A DNA stretch of 64,000 nucleotides from the NCBI GenBank assembly GCA_963702755.1, contig CAVPDZ010000004.1:62001-126000 (forward strand), written 5' to 3'. The translations under genes were made by a program, and so were the position numbers. Positions 39,039 through 48,024 of this stretch are shown here, one piece after another. Source of the DNA: JAJPKK01 sp963702755 (GTDB lineage: Bacteria; Pseudomonadota; Alphaproteobacteria; Rhizobiales; Xanthobacteraceae). Position 1 is the stretch's first letter. Each line of letters starts with the position of its first letter. The notes beneath the pieces are model-generated. The model did no database searches. It worked only from the letters and a program-made list of their open reading frames with translations, and was not told where the DNA came from.

Positions 39039-40025
39039 CTAGTTCTGCAGGGTGCCGAGCTTGCGTTCCCAGGCAAGCGCATGGGCGACGATGGTGGCAA
39101 GGTCGTCGAATTGCGGCTGCCATCCGAGCGTCGCGCGGACGCGATCGGACTTTGCCACGATCTGCGCCGGATCGCCCGGCCGTCGCCCGGCATAGTCGAC
39201 GCGAAAATCGACGCCCGCGGAGCGCTTCACCGTATCGATCACCTCCAGCACCGAGAAGCCGTGGCCATAGCCGCAATTGAGCGTAACCGGATGACCGCCG
39301 CCGCGCAGATAGGCGAGCGCGTCGGAATGGGCGCGCACCAGGTCTGTCACGTGGATGTAGTCGCGAATGCAGGTGCCGTCCGGGGTCGGATAGTCGGTGC
39401 CGAACACCTGCATGCCGGAGCGCTTGCCAAGCGCCGTCTCCACCGCAACCTTGATGAGGTGCGTCGCGCCCTTGGTCGACTGCCCCGTCCGCAATTGCGG
39501 ATCGGCGCCGGCGACGTTGAAGTAGCGCAGGATGACGTAGGGGATGCCGTGCGCGGCGCTGGCGTCGCGCAGCATGATCTCGGTCATCAGCTTGGAAGAG
39601 CCGTAGGGCGACATCGGCGCCACCGGGTCGTCCTCTCCGATCGGAACGTGCTCCGGATTGCCGTAGACCGCGGCCGTCGACGAAAAGATGAAGGCCTTGA
39701 CCCCGCCCTTCACGGCACATTCGATGAGGCTGCGCGAATTCACCGTGTTGTTGCGGTAATAGCCGAGCGGGTTCGAGACCGAATCCGGCACCACGATCGA
39801 TGCCGCGAAATGGATGATGGCGTCGACCTCGTGCTCGGCGATGAGGCGGGCAACCAAAACCTCGTCGCCGGTTTCGCCGACAACGAGCGGCACGCCGCTT
39901 GCAATCGCCCATTTGAAGCCCGTCGACAGATTGTCGAGCACGACCACCCGTTCGCCGGCCGCGAGGAGGGCGTACACCATATGGCTGCCGATATAGCCGG
40001 CGCCGCCGGTTACCAGGGTGGTCAT
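39039..40025 (-). CDS. galE: UDP-glucose 4-epimerase
   Basis: An extended SDR of 328 residues. It interconverts UDP-glucose and UDP-galactose, supplying galactose for LPS or polysaccharide. The NAD-binding motif is TLVTGGAGYIGSHMVYAL, the catalytic Ser/Thr in FIFSSTAAVYGNP and the YxxxK in SPYGSSKLMTEIM. The substrate region RYFNVAGADPQLRTGQ and the IRDYIHVTDL motif are typical of GalE. It is divergent from the heptosyltransferase gene and 136 bases from the FAH gene. Confidence 0.92.
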   Translation of the reverse strand: MTTLVTGGAGYIGSHMVYALLAAGERVVVLDNLSTGFKWAIASGVPLVVGETGDEVLVARLIAEHEVDAIIHFAASIVVPDSVSNPLGYYRNNTVNSRSLIECAVKGGVKAFIFSSTAAVYGNPEHVPIGEDDPVAPMSPYGSSKLMTEIMLRDASAAHGIPYVILRYFNVAGADPQLRTGQSTKGATHLIKVAVETALGKRSGMQVFGTDYPTPDGTCIRDYIHVTDLVRAHSDALAYLRGGGHPVTLNCGYGHGFSVLEVIDTVKRSAGVDFRVDYAGRRPGDPAQIVAKSDRVRATLGWQPQFDDLATIVAHALAWERKLGTLQN

Positions 40026-40172
40026 CGTGTTCGCTCGCGGGCCTATTTGTCGGGCTGACCGGGCTTATCCGGCGGACCTGAATATCACGTTAGCGCGGCG
40101 GCAACTGCGGGTGACAAGCCGCCGGGCAGTGTATATGAGCCAGCGGCAGCCGGAATGATCCGGGAACCTGGT

Positions 40173-41141
40173 ATGGCCGAGATACTGTTCATTAAAACCT
40201 CTTCGCTCGGCGACGTCGTCCACCACATGCCCGCCATCACCGACGCGCGGCGTTTCCGGCCGGACGCCCGTCTCACCTGGGTGGTGGAGGAGGCCTACGC
40301 GCCCCTCGCCCGGCTTCATCCGGGCGTCGATGCCGTCATTCCGGTGGCGTCGCGGCGGTGGCGGGGTAGGCTGCACGAACTCGCGACCTGGCGCGACATC
40401 GGCGAATTTCGGCTGCGGCTGCGAGACCAACGCTATGACGCGGCCGTCGACACCCAGGGGCTGGTGCGCTCCGCATTGATTGCGTTCATGGTCCGCGGCG
40501 TGCGCCATGGTTACGACCGCGCAAGCGTACGCGAGGGTCCCGCGTGCTGGTTCTACGACATCCAGCACACGGTTCCGCGGGCCGTGCACGCGATCCGGCG
40601 CAACCGCACGCTGTCGGGCCTTGCGCTCGGCTACGAGGCGAATGGTCCCGTTGATTTCGGCCTCGATCGCACAAAGCTCGCCGCCAAAGCACCGGCCGGC
40701 AACTACGGGGTGCTGTTTCACGGCACCGCCCAGCCAGGCAAGGAATGGGCAATCGACAACTGGATCGCGGTTGCCCGCAGCATGCGCGGGCGCGGCCTCG
40801 ACGTGGTGCTGCCCTGGGGCGATGAGTCCGAACGCGAGCGCAGCCAAGCGATTGCGGCGGCCGCCGGCGAGCCCGCCGAAAGCGTGCCCGAGCGCCGGCC
40901 GCTCGACGAGGTCGCAGCCTTGATCGCCGGAGCGAAGCTCGTGGTCGGCGTCGATACCGGGCTCGTGCACGTGGCGGCTGCGCTTGGGGTGCCGCTCGTC
41001 GCGATCTTCATCGGCAGCGAGCCCGGACTGACCGGCCCGATGGGGTCGGGTCCGATCGAGGTGGTCGGCGGCAAAGGCGCGACGCCCGAGCCGGATGAGG
41101 TGCTGCGCGCGCTCGACCGCGTTGCCGGGCGCGCGCGATGA
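40173..41141 (+). CDS. waaC: Lipopolysaccharide heptosyltransferase I (GT9)
   Basis: A GT9 family enzyme that adds the first heptose to Kdo in the LPS inner core. Evidence is the N-terminus ILFIKTSSLGDVVHHMPAIT, the internal DAAVDTQGLVRSALIA and the C-terminal nucleotide-sugar region KLVVGVDTGLVHVAAALGVP followed by VAIFIGSEPGLTGPMG. At about 322 residues it has the usual length. It is coupled to the following GT39 gene by a four-base overlap and divergent from galE, so the three may form an envelope sugar locus. ATG 40173 is preferred; ATG 40155 is also in frame. Confidence 0.87.
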   Translation: MAEILFIKTSSLGDVVHHMPAITDARRFRPDARLTWVVEEAYAPLARLHPGVDAVIPVASRRWRGRLHELATWRDIGEFRLRLRDQRYDAAVDTQGLVRSALIAFMVRGVRHGYDRASVREGPACWFYDIQHTVPRAVHAIRRNRTLSGLALGYEANGPVDFGLDRTKLAAKAPAGNYGVLFHGTAQPGKEWAIDNWIAVARSMRGRGLDVVLPWGDESERERSQAIAAAAGEPAESVPERRPLDEVAALIAGAKLVVGVDTGLVHVAAALGVPLVAIFIGSEPGLTGPMGSGPIEVVGGKGATPEPDEVLRALDRVAGRAR

Positions 41142-42517
41142 CGGGCACGGCGGGGGGCCGGCTCGCCGTCAATGCTGAGGTTGCGCTGCTCGCGCTGCTC
41201 GCCGCCTATTTCATGGTTTGGCCGCTGTGGCGCGCCGGCTTTCCCATCGAGATCGCGCAGAACGAAGGCTGGAACGCCTATTTTGCCGACGCCGCCATGG
41301 GTGCGGCGCCGCTCTATCCGCCGACCGACACGCTGATCGTCAACAATTATCCGCCGCTGTCGTTCTATGTGGTCGGCGGCCTCGCGCAGGTGTTCGGCGA
41401 CGCGCTTTACGTCGGCCGGGTGCTGTCGATTGCCGCGATCCTCGCCACAGGCGCGCTGATCGCGCTCGTCATCAGGCAACTCGGCGGCGGCCGCGCCGGT
41501 GCTGCGATCGGCGGGCTGTGGTTCGTTGCGGTGATGGCGCGGGCGTTCAACCGCTTTGCCGGCATGAACGATCCGCAGCTCGTCGGCCACGCCATCATGA
41601 TGGCGGCGCTCGCGTGGTTCCTCGCGCGCACGGCAACGAAGAAATCCGCGGTGCCGCCGATCCTGCTGATGGCGGCAGCAGGCTTCTACAAGCACAACAT
41701 CATTGCGGTGCCGGTGACGGCGCTGCTGTGGCTCGCGATGCACGACCGCCGCCGTGCTGCCGTGGCAGCGGCTGCCGGCGCCGGCGCAGCCGCGCTCGGG
41801 CTGCTGCTATGCTATCTCATCTATGGCGACATCTTCTTCGCCAATCTGCTGACGCCTCGACCCTACAACGTGATGCGCGCGCTCAAGGGTCTCGGCCGGC
41901 TGCAATGGATCCTGCCGGCGCTGGTGCTGTGGGGGATCTGGGTCGCGGCCGAGCCGAAACGGGACGCGGCGCGATTCACCATGCTGTTTGTCGCGGTCGC
42001 GTTCATCGCCTTTGTCGTGCAATGGAGCGGCGAAGCGATCCTCGACAATGCGCAGTTCGATCTCGTGATCGCGACCGCGGTGGGGCTCGGCCTTGCCTTC
42101 GATCGCGCCGGCGCAACAGCGTTCGGGCGACGTTTCGGCGAAGGCGCGGCGCGCGCCGTCGTCGTCCTCGTCGTCGTGGTGCGGCTCGTGGCGACGCTCC
42201 GCATCGAGCCGGCGCTGGTGCTGTTCGATCCGGACTATCGCGCGCAATATTTCGCGAACAGCGACGTCGTGCGCGCGGACGCGGCGCGCATCGCGCAGGT
42301 TCCGGGGCCGGTCGCGTGCGATTACAAGGTGGTGTGCCGGCTTGCGGGCAAGCCGTTTGCCTATGACGATTTTCGTGCCGAGATGCTGGTCGCGACCGGC
42401 GCCTCGCATGGCCTCGATGAGCGCGGCCTGATGCGCGCGCACGGCCTCACTTACGTCACCAACGACCGGCGCGACGGGATCGAGGCGCTGTTCCGCACGC
42501 TCTTCGGCAAGCCTTGA
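41138..42517 (+). CDS. Membrane glycosyltransferase, GT39-like
   Basis: A 459-residue polytopic protein with about 10 hydrophobic segments. The first periplasmic loop carries the acidic motif of GT-C enzymes (EIAQNEGWNAYFADAAMG) and a YPPTDTLIVNNYPPLSFYVV stretch typical of GT39-like proteins. It probably uses a polyprenyl-phosphate sugar donor. Its ATG overlaps the heptosyltransferase stop, which suggests an acceptor in LPS. It is not closely similar to the GT39 protein at 24055. The gene converges on the FGE-fold gene. Confidence 0.8.
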   Translation: MTGTAGGRLAVNAEVALLALLAAYFMVWPLWRAGFPIEIAQNEGWNAYFADAAMGAAPLYPPTDTLIVNNYPPLSFYVVGGLAQVFGDALYVGRVLSIAAILATGALIALVIRQLGGGRAGAAIGGLWFVAVMARAFNRFAGMNDPQLVGHAIMMAALAWFLARTATKKSAVPPILLMAAAGFYKHNIIAVPVTALLWLAMHDRRRAAVAAAAGAGAAALGLLLCYLIYGDIFFANLLTPRPYNVMRALKGLGRLQWILPALVLWGIWVAAEPKRDAARFTMLFVAVAFIAFVVQWSGEAILDNAQFDLVIATAVGLGLAFDRAGATAFGRRFGEGAARAVVVLVVVVRLVATLRIEPALVLFDPDYRAQYFANSDVVRADAARIAQVPGPVACDYKVVCRLAGKPFAYDDFRAEMLVATGASHGLDERGLMRAHGLTYVTNDRRDGIEALFRTLFGKP

Positions 42518-42524
42518 GGACGAA

Positions 42525-42550
42525 CGCGCGACGTTATTTCAAGTCGCGCG
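42525..42550. terminator. Hairpin between convergent genes
   Basis: CGCGCGAC and GTCGCGCG pair perfectly over eight bases around a ten-base AT-rich loop (GTTATTTCAA). The stem overlaps the stop codon region of the FGE-fold gene on the minus strand. Confidence 0.5.
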
Positions 42551-43391
42551 CGACGCGGAATCCATTGGCGTAGTAGCGCACGTCCTGATCGTATCTGAAG
42601 CGCGCGGCCGACCGCACCATCGGCAGCTTGCTGGCGAATGATCCCCCGCGCAAAACGCGCTGGCGACACTGGCCCATGGTCCACGCCGAGCCATCCATCG
42701 GCGCGCCGCGATAGGATTCGTTCCAGCAATCTTCCACCCATTCGGCGGCGTTGCCGGCAACGTCATAGAGGCCGAAGCCGTTGGGACGGAACGAACCCGT
42801 CGGCATGGTCTGTCGCAACGGCGGCGTGGCGCAGTCTTCGCAGTTGGCATGACCGCCGGTGGCGCGGCCCCACCAGAACGGCGACGCTGTTCCGGCGCGC
42901 GCCGCGTATTCCCACTCCGCTTCGCTGGGGAGCCGATAGGTCTTGCCGGTTTTCCGCGACATCCAGCCGATGAACTCCTTGGCGTCCTCCCAACTCACAT
43001 CGATCACCGGCCGGTTGCCGCGCCCCCAGCCGTAATCGCCGGGGCGGTACCGGCAGCCGCCGGCGCTGACGCAAAGATCCCACTCTTCGACGGTGATTTC
43101 GCGTCGCCCGATCGCGAACGGCGCTGCGATCACGACGCGATGTTCCGGCTTTTCATAGACGGTGTCATTGGACCCCATCTTGAACTCGCCCGGCGGCACC
43201 ACAACCATTTCGGTGCATTCCGGGCAGTCGCGGAAAATTTCGCCGGGATCGAGGGTGGCGGTCGACGGCGCCGTGCTCGGCGCCGCCGGCGGCGCGGTCG
43301 CCTCGCCGGGCTTGAGTTGAGCTGCCGCGTCAGCACACCAAAGTGCTGCAAGGACTGCGGCGCTGAGCAGAAAAACGGGCTGAGGACGCAT
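42534..43391 (-). CDS. Secreted FGE-sulfatase (SUMF1/PvdO) fold protein lacking the catalytic cysteines
   Basis: A 285-residue protein with a signal peptide (MRPQPVFLLSAAVLAALWC). A Pro/Thr/Ala linker follows, and then one formylglycine-generating-enzyme domain: MVVVPPGEFKMGSND, GNRPVIDVSWEDAKEFIGWM, YRLPSEAEWEYAARAG, NGFGLYDVAGNAAEWVED. True FGE has two active cysteines in the RGGSYxCHxSYC region; here that region reads RGGSFASKLPMVRSAARF, so it cannot be a normal FGE. It may bind a ligand or metal, or belong to the broader PvdO/EgtB-like group. AAGGGA precedes the ATG. It lies next to, and divergent from, the DUF4399-caspase pair. Confidence 0.85.
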   Translation of the reverse strand: MRPQPVFLLSAAVLAALWCADAAAQLKPGEATAPPAAPSTAPSTATLDPGEIFRDCPECTEMVVVPPGEFKMGSNDTVYEKPEHRVVIAAPFAIGRREITVEEWDLCVSAGGCRYRPGDYGWGRGNRPVIDVSWEDAKEFIGWMSRKTGKTYRLPSEAEWEYAARAGTASPFWWGRATGGHANCEDCATPPLRQTMPTGSFRPNGFGLYDVAGNAAEWVEDCWNESYRGAPMDGSAWTMGQCRQRVLRGGSFASKLPMVRSAARFRYDQDVRYYANGFRVARDLK

Positions 43392-43708
43392 CGCGATCCC
43401 TTTTCAAATCAAGTTGGGATTTTGCGAAGCAGCCACCTTCAGCTGGACTTCGCTACGTCGCTCCGTGTCTTAATCGCGGTGTTCCAAGCTTTTGAGCCGC
43501 TTTTGCTGGCCTCAAATCATGGAACCTTAACTCGTCTGTCCGTTTGAACGCGCGGCAACGGCCTTTGCAAGCAATGCGCTGCCTTTTACCTGCCTGCCTT
43601 CAATGATATTCTAGATAAATCGAGCGGGCGTGCAATGCTGCGCCCGATTGCTGTTATTCCTTGCGACTGCGTTTTTGTGCAGCCGGCTTTTTGAAGAAGG
43701 GATACGTC
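43392..43708. other. Divergent intergenic region upstream of FGE-fold and DUF4399 genes
   Basis: No gene is seen. The stretch at 43600-43625 is AT-rich (ATGATATTCTAGATAAATC) and may contain promoter elements for the DUF4399 gene. A shared regulator for the two sides is possible but no clear palindrome was found. Confidence 0.4.
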
Positions 43709-45718
43709 GTGCGCTCGACATCATTCGCTGCTGGCGTCGTTTTCGTTCTGGCGAGCCTCGGAAGCGCGTTCGCCCAGGCGCCGAGCGGCGGCCCGACGCC
43801 CTCGCCGCCGGGGGCCGCGGTCTATTTCATCGATCTCAAGAACGGCGCGACGCTGCCGCCAAAATCGATCATTCATTTCGGGTTGCGCGGCATGGGCGTG
43901 GCCCCGGCGGGGTCCGACCGCGAGAACTCGGGCCACCACCATCTGCTGGTCGATACCGAGCTGCCGCCGCTCGACCAGCCGATCCCGAACGACTTCAATC
44001 ACCTGCATTTCGGCGCCGGGCAAACCGAGTCGGAGATCAGCCTGCCTCCCGGCGAGCACACGTTGCAGCTGCTGCTCGGCGACAAGAGCCATGTCCCCCA
44101 CTCCCCGCCCGTCATGTCGGAGCGCATCACGGTGCGGGTGGTCGATCCCGCCGACGCGCAGGCAGCCGCGCGCACCCCGTCGCCGCCGGGCGCGGCGGTG
44201 TATTTCGTCGACGTCAAGAATGGCGCGACGCTCCAGCCCAAAGCGCTGATCCATTTCGGCCTGACCGGAATGGGCGTCGCGCCGGCGGGTTCGGATCGCG
44301 AGAACTCCGGCCACCATCACCTGCTGATCGACACCGAATTGCCGCCGCTCGATAAGCCGATCCCGAACGACTTCAATCATCTGCACTTCGGCGCCGGGCA
44401 GACCGAGGCGGTCCTCGACCTTCCTCCCGGCGAACACACGTTGCAGCTGCTGCTCGGCGACAAGGGTCACGTCCCGCACGTACCGCCGGTGATGTCTGAT
44501 CGCATCACGGTTCGTGTTCTCGATCCTGCCGAAGCGGCAATGCCGCGCCTCACGCCGTCGCCGCCCGGCGCGGCGGTCTATTTCGTTGACGTCAAGAACG
44601 GCGCGACGATCGCGCCGAAAGCCCTGATCCATTTCGGCTTGACCGGAATGGGCGTGGCGCCGGCCGGCTCGGATCGCGAAAACTCAGGCCACCATCATCT
44701 CCTGATCGACACCGAGCTGCCGCCGCTCGATAAGCCGATCCCGAACGACTTCAATCATCTGCATTTCGGCGCCGGGCAGACCGAAGCCACCATCGACCTG
44801 CCGCCCGGCGAGCACACGCTGCAGCTATTGCTCGGCGACAGAAACCACGTTCCGCATTCGCCTCCCGTCATGTCGGAGCGGGTCACGGTTCGGGTCGTCG
44901 ATCCTGCAGCGCAGGCCGGTCCGCGCGTCCTGACGCCGTCGCCTCCGGGCGCCGCGGCCTATTTCGTCGACCTCAAGAATGGCGCGACGCTCCCGGCGAA
45001 GTCCGTCGTTCACTTCGGGCTTCATGGCATGGGGGTGGCACCCGCGGGCTCGAACCGGGAGAACTCGGGCCACCACCACCTGCTGATCGACACCGAGCTG
45101 CCGCCGCTCGACCAGCCGATCCCGAACGACTTCAATCATCTGCATTTCGGCGCCGGGCAGACCGAAGCGGAGCTGAACCTTCCTCCCGGCGAACACACCT
45201 TGCAGCTGCTGTTGGGCGACAAGGATCACGTTCCGCACTCGCCGCCGGTCATGTCGGATCGCATCACCGTTCGCGTGCTCGAAGAGGGAGCAGCTCAGGC
45301 GGCGGTCAAGCAGCGCCATCCGTCCCCGCCGGGCGCCAAGGTCTACTTCGTGTACCCGACCGACGGCAGCTACCTGCTACCGACGGTTAATATCCGCTTT
45401 GGGCTCATTAACATGGGCGTCGCACCCGCCGGGGTCGAAAAGGCCAATACCGGCCATCACCACCTTTTGATCGATGCGCCGCTGCCGCCGTTCGATCAGC
45501 CGATACCAAATGATTTCAATCATTTACATTTCGGCGCAGGACAGACCGAGGCCCAGGTGACGCTTCCCCTCGGCGAACATACGCTTCAGCTGCTCCTCGG
45601 CGACGAGAATCACATGGCGCATGAACCGCCGATCTACTCCAAGCCACTAAGAATAGTGGTGGTGGCGTCCTTCCCCCGTCGTCCCGTCGCCGCCGTCGTT
45701 CACCGGCACCGCCGGTAA
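43709..45718 (+). CDS. Secreted protein with five tandem DUF4399 domains
   Basis: About 669 residues: a signal peptide (STSFAAGVVFVLASLGSAFA) followed by five DUF4399 repeats of about 126 residues. Each repeat has the same plan: PSPPGAAVYFVDVKNGAT, HFGLxGMGVAPAG, a His cluster GHHHLLIDTELPPLDQP, PNDFNHLHFGAGQTE, and GEHTLQLLLGD ending in HxPHxPPVMS. The fifth repeat is the most diverged. Clustered histidines suggest metal binding, but the domain has no known function; most family members I know have one copy. The start is GTG 43709 with AAGGGA upstream; the frame is open from 43661. A caspase-fold gene follows after 24 bases, probably in the same operon. Confidence 0.87.
   Translation: MRSTSFAAGVVFVLASLGSAFAQAPSGGPTPSPPGAAVYFIDLKNGATLPPKSIIHFGLRGMGVAPAGSDRENSGHHHLLVDTELPPLDQPIPNDFNHLHFGAGQTESEISLPPGEHTLQLLLGDKSHVPHSPPVMSERITVRVVDPADAQAAARTPSPPGAAVYFVDVKNGATLQPKALIHFGLTGMGVAPAGSDRENSGHHHLLIDTELPPLDKPIPNDFNHLHFGAGQTEAVLDLPPGEHTLQLLLGDKGHVPHVPPVMSDRITVRVLDPAEAAMPRLTPSPPGAAVYFVDVKNGATIAPKALIHFGLTGMGVAPAGSDRENSGHHHLLIDTELPPLDKPIPNDFNHLHFGAGQTEATIDLPPGEHTLQLLLGDRNHVPHSPPVMSERVTVRVVDPAAQAGPRVLTPSPPGAAAYFVDLKNGATLPAKSVVHFGLHGMGVAPAGSNRENSGHHHLLIDTELPPLDQPIPNDFNHLHFGAGQTEAELNLPPGEHTLQLLLGDKDHVPHSPPVMSDRITVRVLEEGAAQAAVKQRHPSPPGAKVYFVYPTDGSYLLPTVNIRFGLINMGVAPAGVEKANTGHHHLLIDAPLPPFDQPIPNDFNHLHFGAGQTEAQVTLPLGEHTLQLLLGDENHMAHEPPIYSKPLRIVVVASFPRRPVAAVVHRHRR
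43796..45700 (+). repeat. Five direct repeats of about 378-390 bases encoding DUF4399 domains
   Basis: Repeat units start near 43796, 44174, 44552, 44933 and 45317, so spacing is 378, 378, 381 and 384 bases. The first four units are highly alike at the DNA level, including long identical runs in the His-rich core, which suggests recent duplication or gene conversion. Unit five is diverged. Confidence 0.85.
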
Positions 45719-45742
45719 AGGCGTCAGTTGGAGATGCCCGGA

Positions 45743-47398
45743 ATGCCGATCAGGGTAGCCCTGTGCAGATGCCGATCATCGTGGCTTGCCGCGATGTGCG
45801 GCATGGCGTTGGTGCTGCTGTCGGCAAGCGCAAGCTTTGCGGAACGCCGGGTCGCGCTCATCATCGGCAATTCGGACTACAAGAAACAAAATCTCGCGCT
45901 GCCCAACCCGAAGAACGACGCCGAAGACTTGGCCAAGGCGCTTCGCGCCCTCGACTTTACGGTTACGGTCACGACCGACGCCAGCAAACGCGACTTCGAC
46001 CGCGCCATGGCGCAGTTCGCCCGCATGGCGGTCGATTCCGACGCGGCGCTGTTCTTCTATGCCGGCCACGCTCTGCAGTATCACGGCCAGAATTATCTGA
46101 TGCCGACCGATGCGGAACTCGAGGATGAAATCAGCCTCCGCTACCAGATGATCATGCTGGACGATGTCCGCGCTGCGCTCGATCGGGCGAGCGGCGTCAA
46201 GATCATGATTCTCGACGCCTGCCGAAATAATCCCCTGATCGACGGCTTTCGACGAAAGGTTGCGGGGGCCAGCCGCAACATCGATACGATCCGCGGGCTT
46301 GCGCGAATCGACAAGGCTCAGGGCATGGTGGTGGCCTACGCCACGGCGGCCGACGAAGTTGCCGCGGACGGCACCGGCCGCAACAGTCCGTTCACCGGCG
46401 CGTTGCTCAAGCGCTTGCAGGAACCCGGCCTCGAAATCGGACGCCTGTTCCGGCGCATTGCCGCCGACGTGAACGAGCAGACCCAGGGGCGTCAGCGCCC
46501 GGAGCTCTACATCTCGCTCATCGACGAGTACTTCCTGAACCAGACCGATCGGCTGGCCTGGGAGCAGATCAAGGGCTCGGACGATCCTGCCGTATTGCGC
46601 GATTTCGTCACGCGTTTTCCGACCTCGCCCCAGGTCGTCGAGGCTCAATACAAGCTGCAGACGATCGAGCGCATCGCGCGCGAGAAGGAGCTTGCCGCCG
46701 CGGAGCGCGCACGTGTCGAGCGTGAAGCCGCCTTGAACCGGCAGCTCGAAGAACAGCGATTGCGGTTCGCGGCGATCGAGCAGGAACGCCGCGAGCGGGC
46801 GTCTGCGGCGCGTCCAGCGGATGAGGTGAGGACCGAGGCCAAGACAGAGACAAAGCCGGAGACAAAGCCCGACGTCAAAGCGGAGACGAAGTCCCCAGCC
46901 GATCAGCGCCCGCCGGCGCCGGCGAACGCCGAGCCTGCGCCGGCGCGGACGCCCGACGAGAAGGTCGCCGCGCTCGCGCCGGACGATGTCTGCAAACGCG
47001 ACGAGGAGCGGCTTGTTCGCCTGCGCGCCAGTCAGGACCCCGACGAGGCCGTGCGGTTCGAACGCGAGCTTGTCTGCGAGCGGCTGCGCAAGCAGGTGCT
47101 GCGATTGCGGGAAAGCCTGGTCGGCGATGCACCGCGTCCCGAGCCCGCCGCCAGTCCGACCCCGCCGGTCAATGCGGCCGCGAAGCCCGCCGATCAGCAA
47201 CACCCGGAGCGCGACGTCGCCGCGAAACCCGCGGTGCCCTCGCTCACCCAGGAGCAGATCTGCAAGCGCGACGAGGAGCGGCTCACGCGGCTGCGCATCA
47301 GCCAGGCCCGCGATGAAGTGATCCGCTTCGAGCACGAACTCGGCTGCGAGCGCCTCCGCCTCCAGGTCGTTCGGCTGCGCGAGAGCGTCGCGGAGTAA
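45743..47398 (+). CDS. Secreted caspase-fold (C14) protein with C-terminal Cys-pair repeats
   Basis: About 551 residues with a signal peptide (WLAAMCGMALVLLSASASFA). The caspase-like domain starts RRVALIIGNSDYKKQNLALP. Its catalytic His is in ALFFYAGHALQYHGQNYLMP and its Cys in VKIMILDACRNNPLIDGF, so both are present. A coiled-coil region (about EKELAAAERARVEREAALNR) and a Lys/Glu/Pro-rich linker follow. Two similar C-terminal repeats come last, each opening CKRDEERL and ending CERLRxQVxRLRES, with one cysteine at each end. The protease would act in the periplasm. ATG 45743 has GGAG nine bases upstream; TTG 45728 and ATG 45734 are in frame. Confidence 0.88.
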   Translation: MPIRVALCRCRSSWLAAMCGMALVLLSASASFAERRVALIIGNSDYKKQNLALPNPKNDAEDLAKALRALDFTVTVTTDASKRDFDRAMAQFARMAVDSDAALFFYAGHALQYHGQNYLMPTDAELEDEISLRYQMIMLDDVRAALDRASGVKIMILDACRNNPLIDGFRRKVAGASRNIDTIRGLARIDKAQGMVVAYATAADEVAADGTGRNSPFTGALLKRLQEPGLEIGRLFRRIAADVNEQTQGRQRPELYISLIDEYFLNQTDRLAWEQIKGSDDPAVLRDFVTRFPTSPQVVEAQYKLQTIERIAREKELAAAERARVEREAALNRQLEEQRLRFAAIEQERRERASAARPADEVRTEAKTETKPETKPDVKAETKSPADQRPPAPANAEPAPARTPDEKVAALAPDDVCKRDEERLVRLRASQDPDEAVRFERELVCERLRKQVLRLRESLVGDAPRPEPAASPTPPVNAAAKPADQQHPERDVAAKPAVPSLTQEQICKRDEERLTRLRISQARDEVIRFEHELGCERLRLQVVRLRESVAE

Positions 47399-47432
47399 GG
47401 CCGCCCAACCGCTCTGGATTCTTGCGCTCAGT

Positions 47433-47822
47433 TCATTGCAAGGAAATCGTCAGCGGGACGCCCTTGGCGTCCTCGCAGTTCATCGCGCCGGAATAGCCGG
47501 CATTGAACTGACCGCCGAAGGTGCATTTCTTTCCGGCCATGATCAGCGTCGCGCGAATTTCGGATGCCGAGCCGGTCTTCGATATCTGCAGCTTGATTTC
47601 GCCGGGCTTCTCTTCGGGCCCGTTCGCACTGCAAAGGCCGACGTGCCGGAAAATCACCGGCCCGGAAAACTCCCCGACAAGCCCGGACGCGCCCGACGGA
47701 AGATCGCCCGCCAACTCCCATTCCGCGAGATAGCCGGTCGTCCCGCTAACCCGCAGCGATTCCGCCTCGGCGGACGTCGCAATGCCGCTCAGGAGAAGCA
47801 TCAGCAATACGGCCGTTCGCAT
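47433..47822 (-). CDS. Small secreted protein of unknown function
   Basis: A 129-residue protein with a signal peptide (MRTAVLLMLLLSGIATSAEA) and a mature part of about 109 residues containing four cysteines (HVGLCSANG, AGKKCTFGG, GAMNCEDAK) in a probably all-beta fold. It is not a family I recognise. The start at 47822 is set by the signal peptide; the longer frame to 48230 has no signal. It converges on the caspase gene, 34 bases away, with no hairpin seen between them. Confidence 0.65.
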   Translation of the reverse strand: MRTAVLLMLLLSGIATSAEAESLRVSGTTGYLAEWELAGDLPSGASGLVGEFSGPVIFRHVGLCSANGPEEKPGEIKLQISKTGSASEIRATLIMAGKKCTFGGQFNAGYSGAMNCEDAKGVPLTISLQ

Positions 47823-48024
47823 CAGCGCCTCCAAGCGCGGGCAATGGCGAAAGCACGACAGCATCATACCCGACGAATTGCGCCGCGACCATCGGGCAAC
47901 GCTGATCGAATTGGCGCCGCCACGCTTCGCCAACTCACTTGACCGGGCGAGGCAGAGTGATTCAACTCGGCGCGGCCAATGTTGCGAGTGATTCGGGCCA
48001 TTTAACCCGATCGAACAAGCGAAA

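Noticed and set aside
42534..43391. Calling the FGE-fold protein a formylglycine-generating enzyme with a sulfatase partner
   Set aside because: Both catalytic cysteines are missing and no sulfatase is adjacent.
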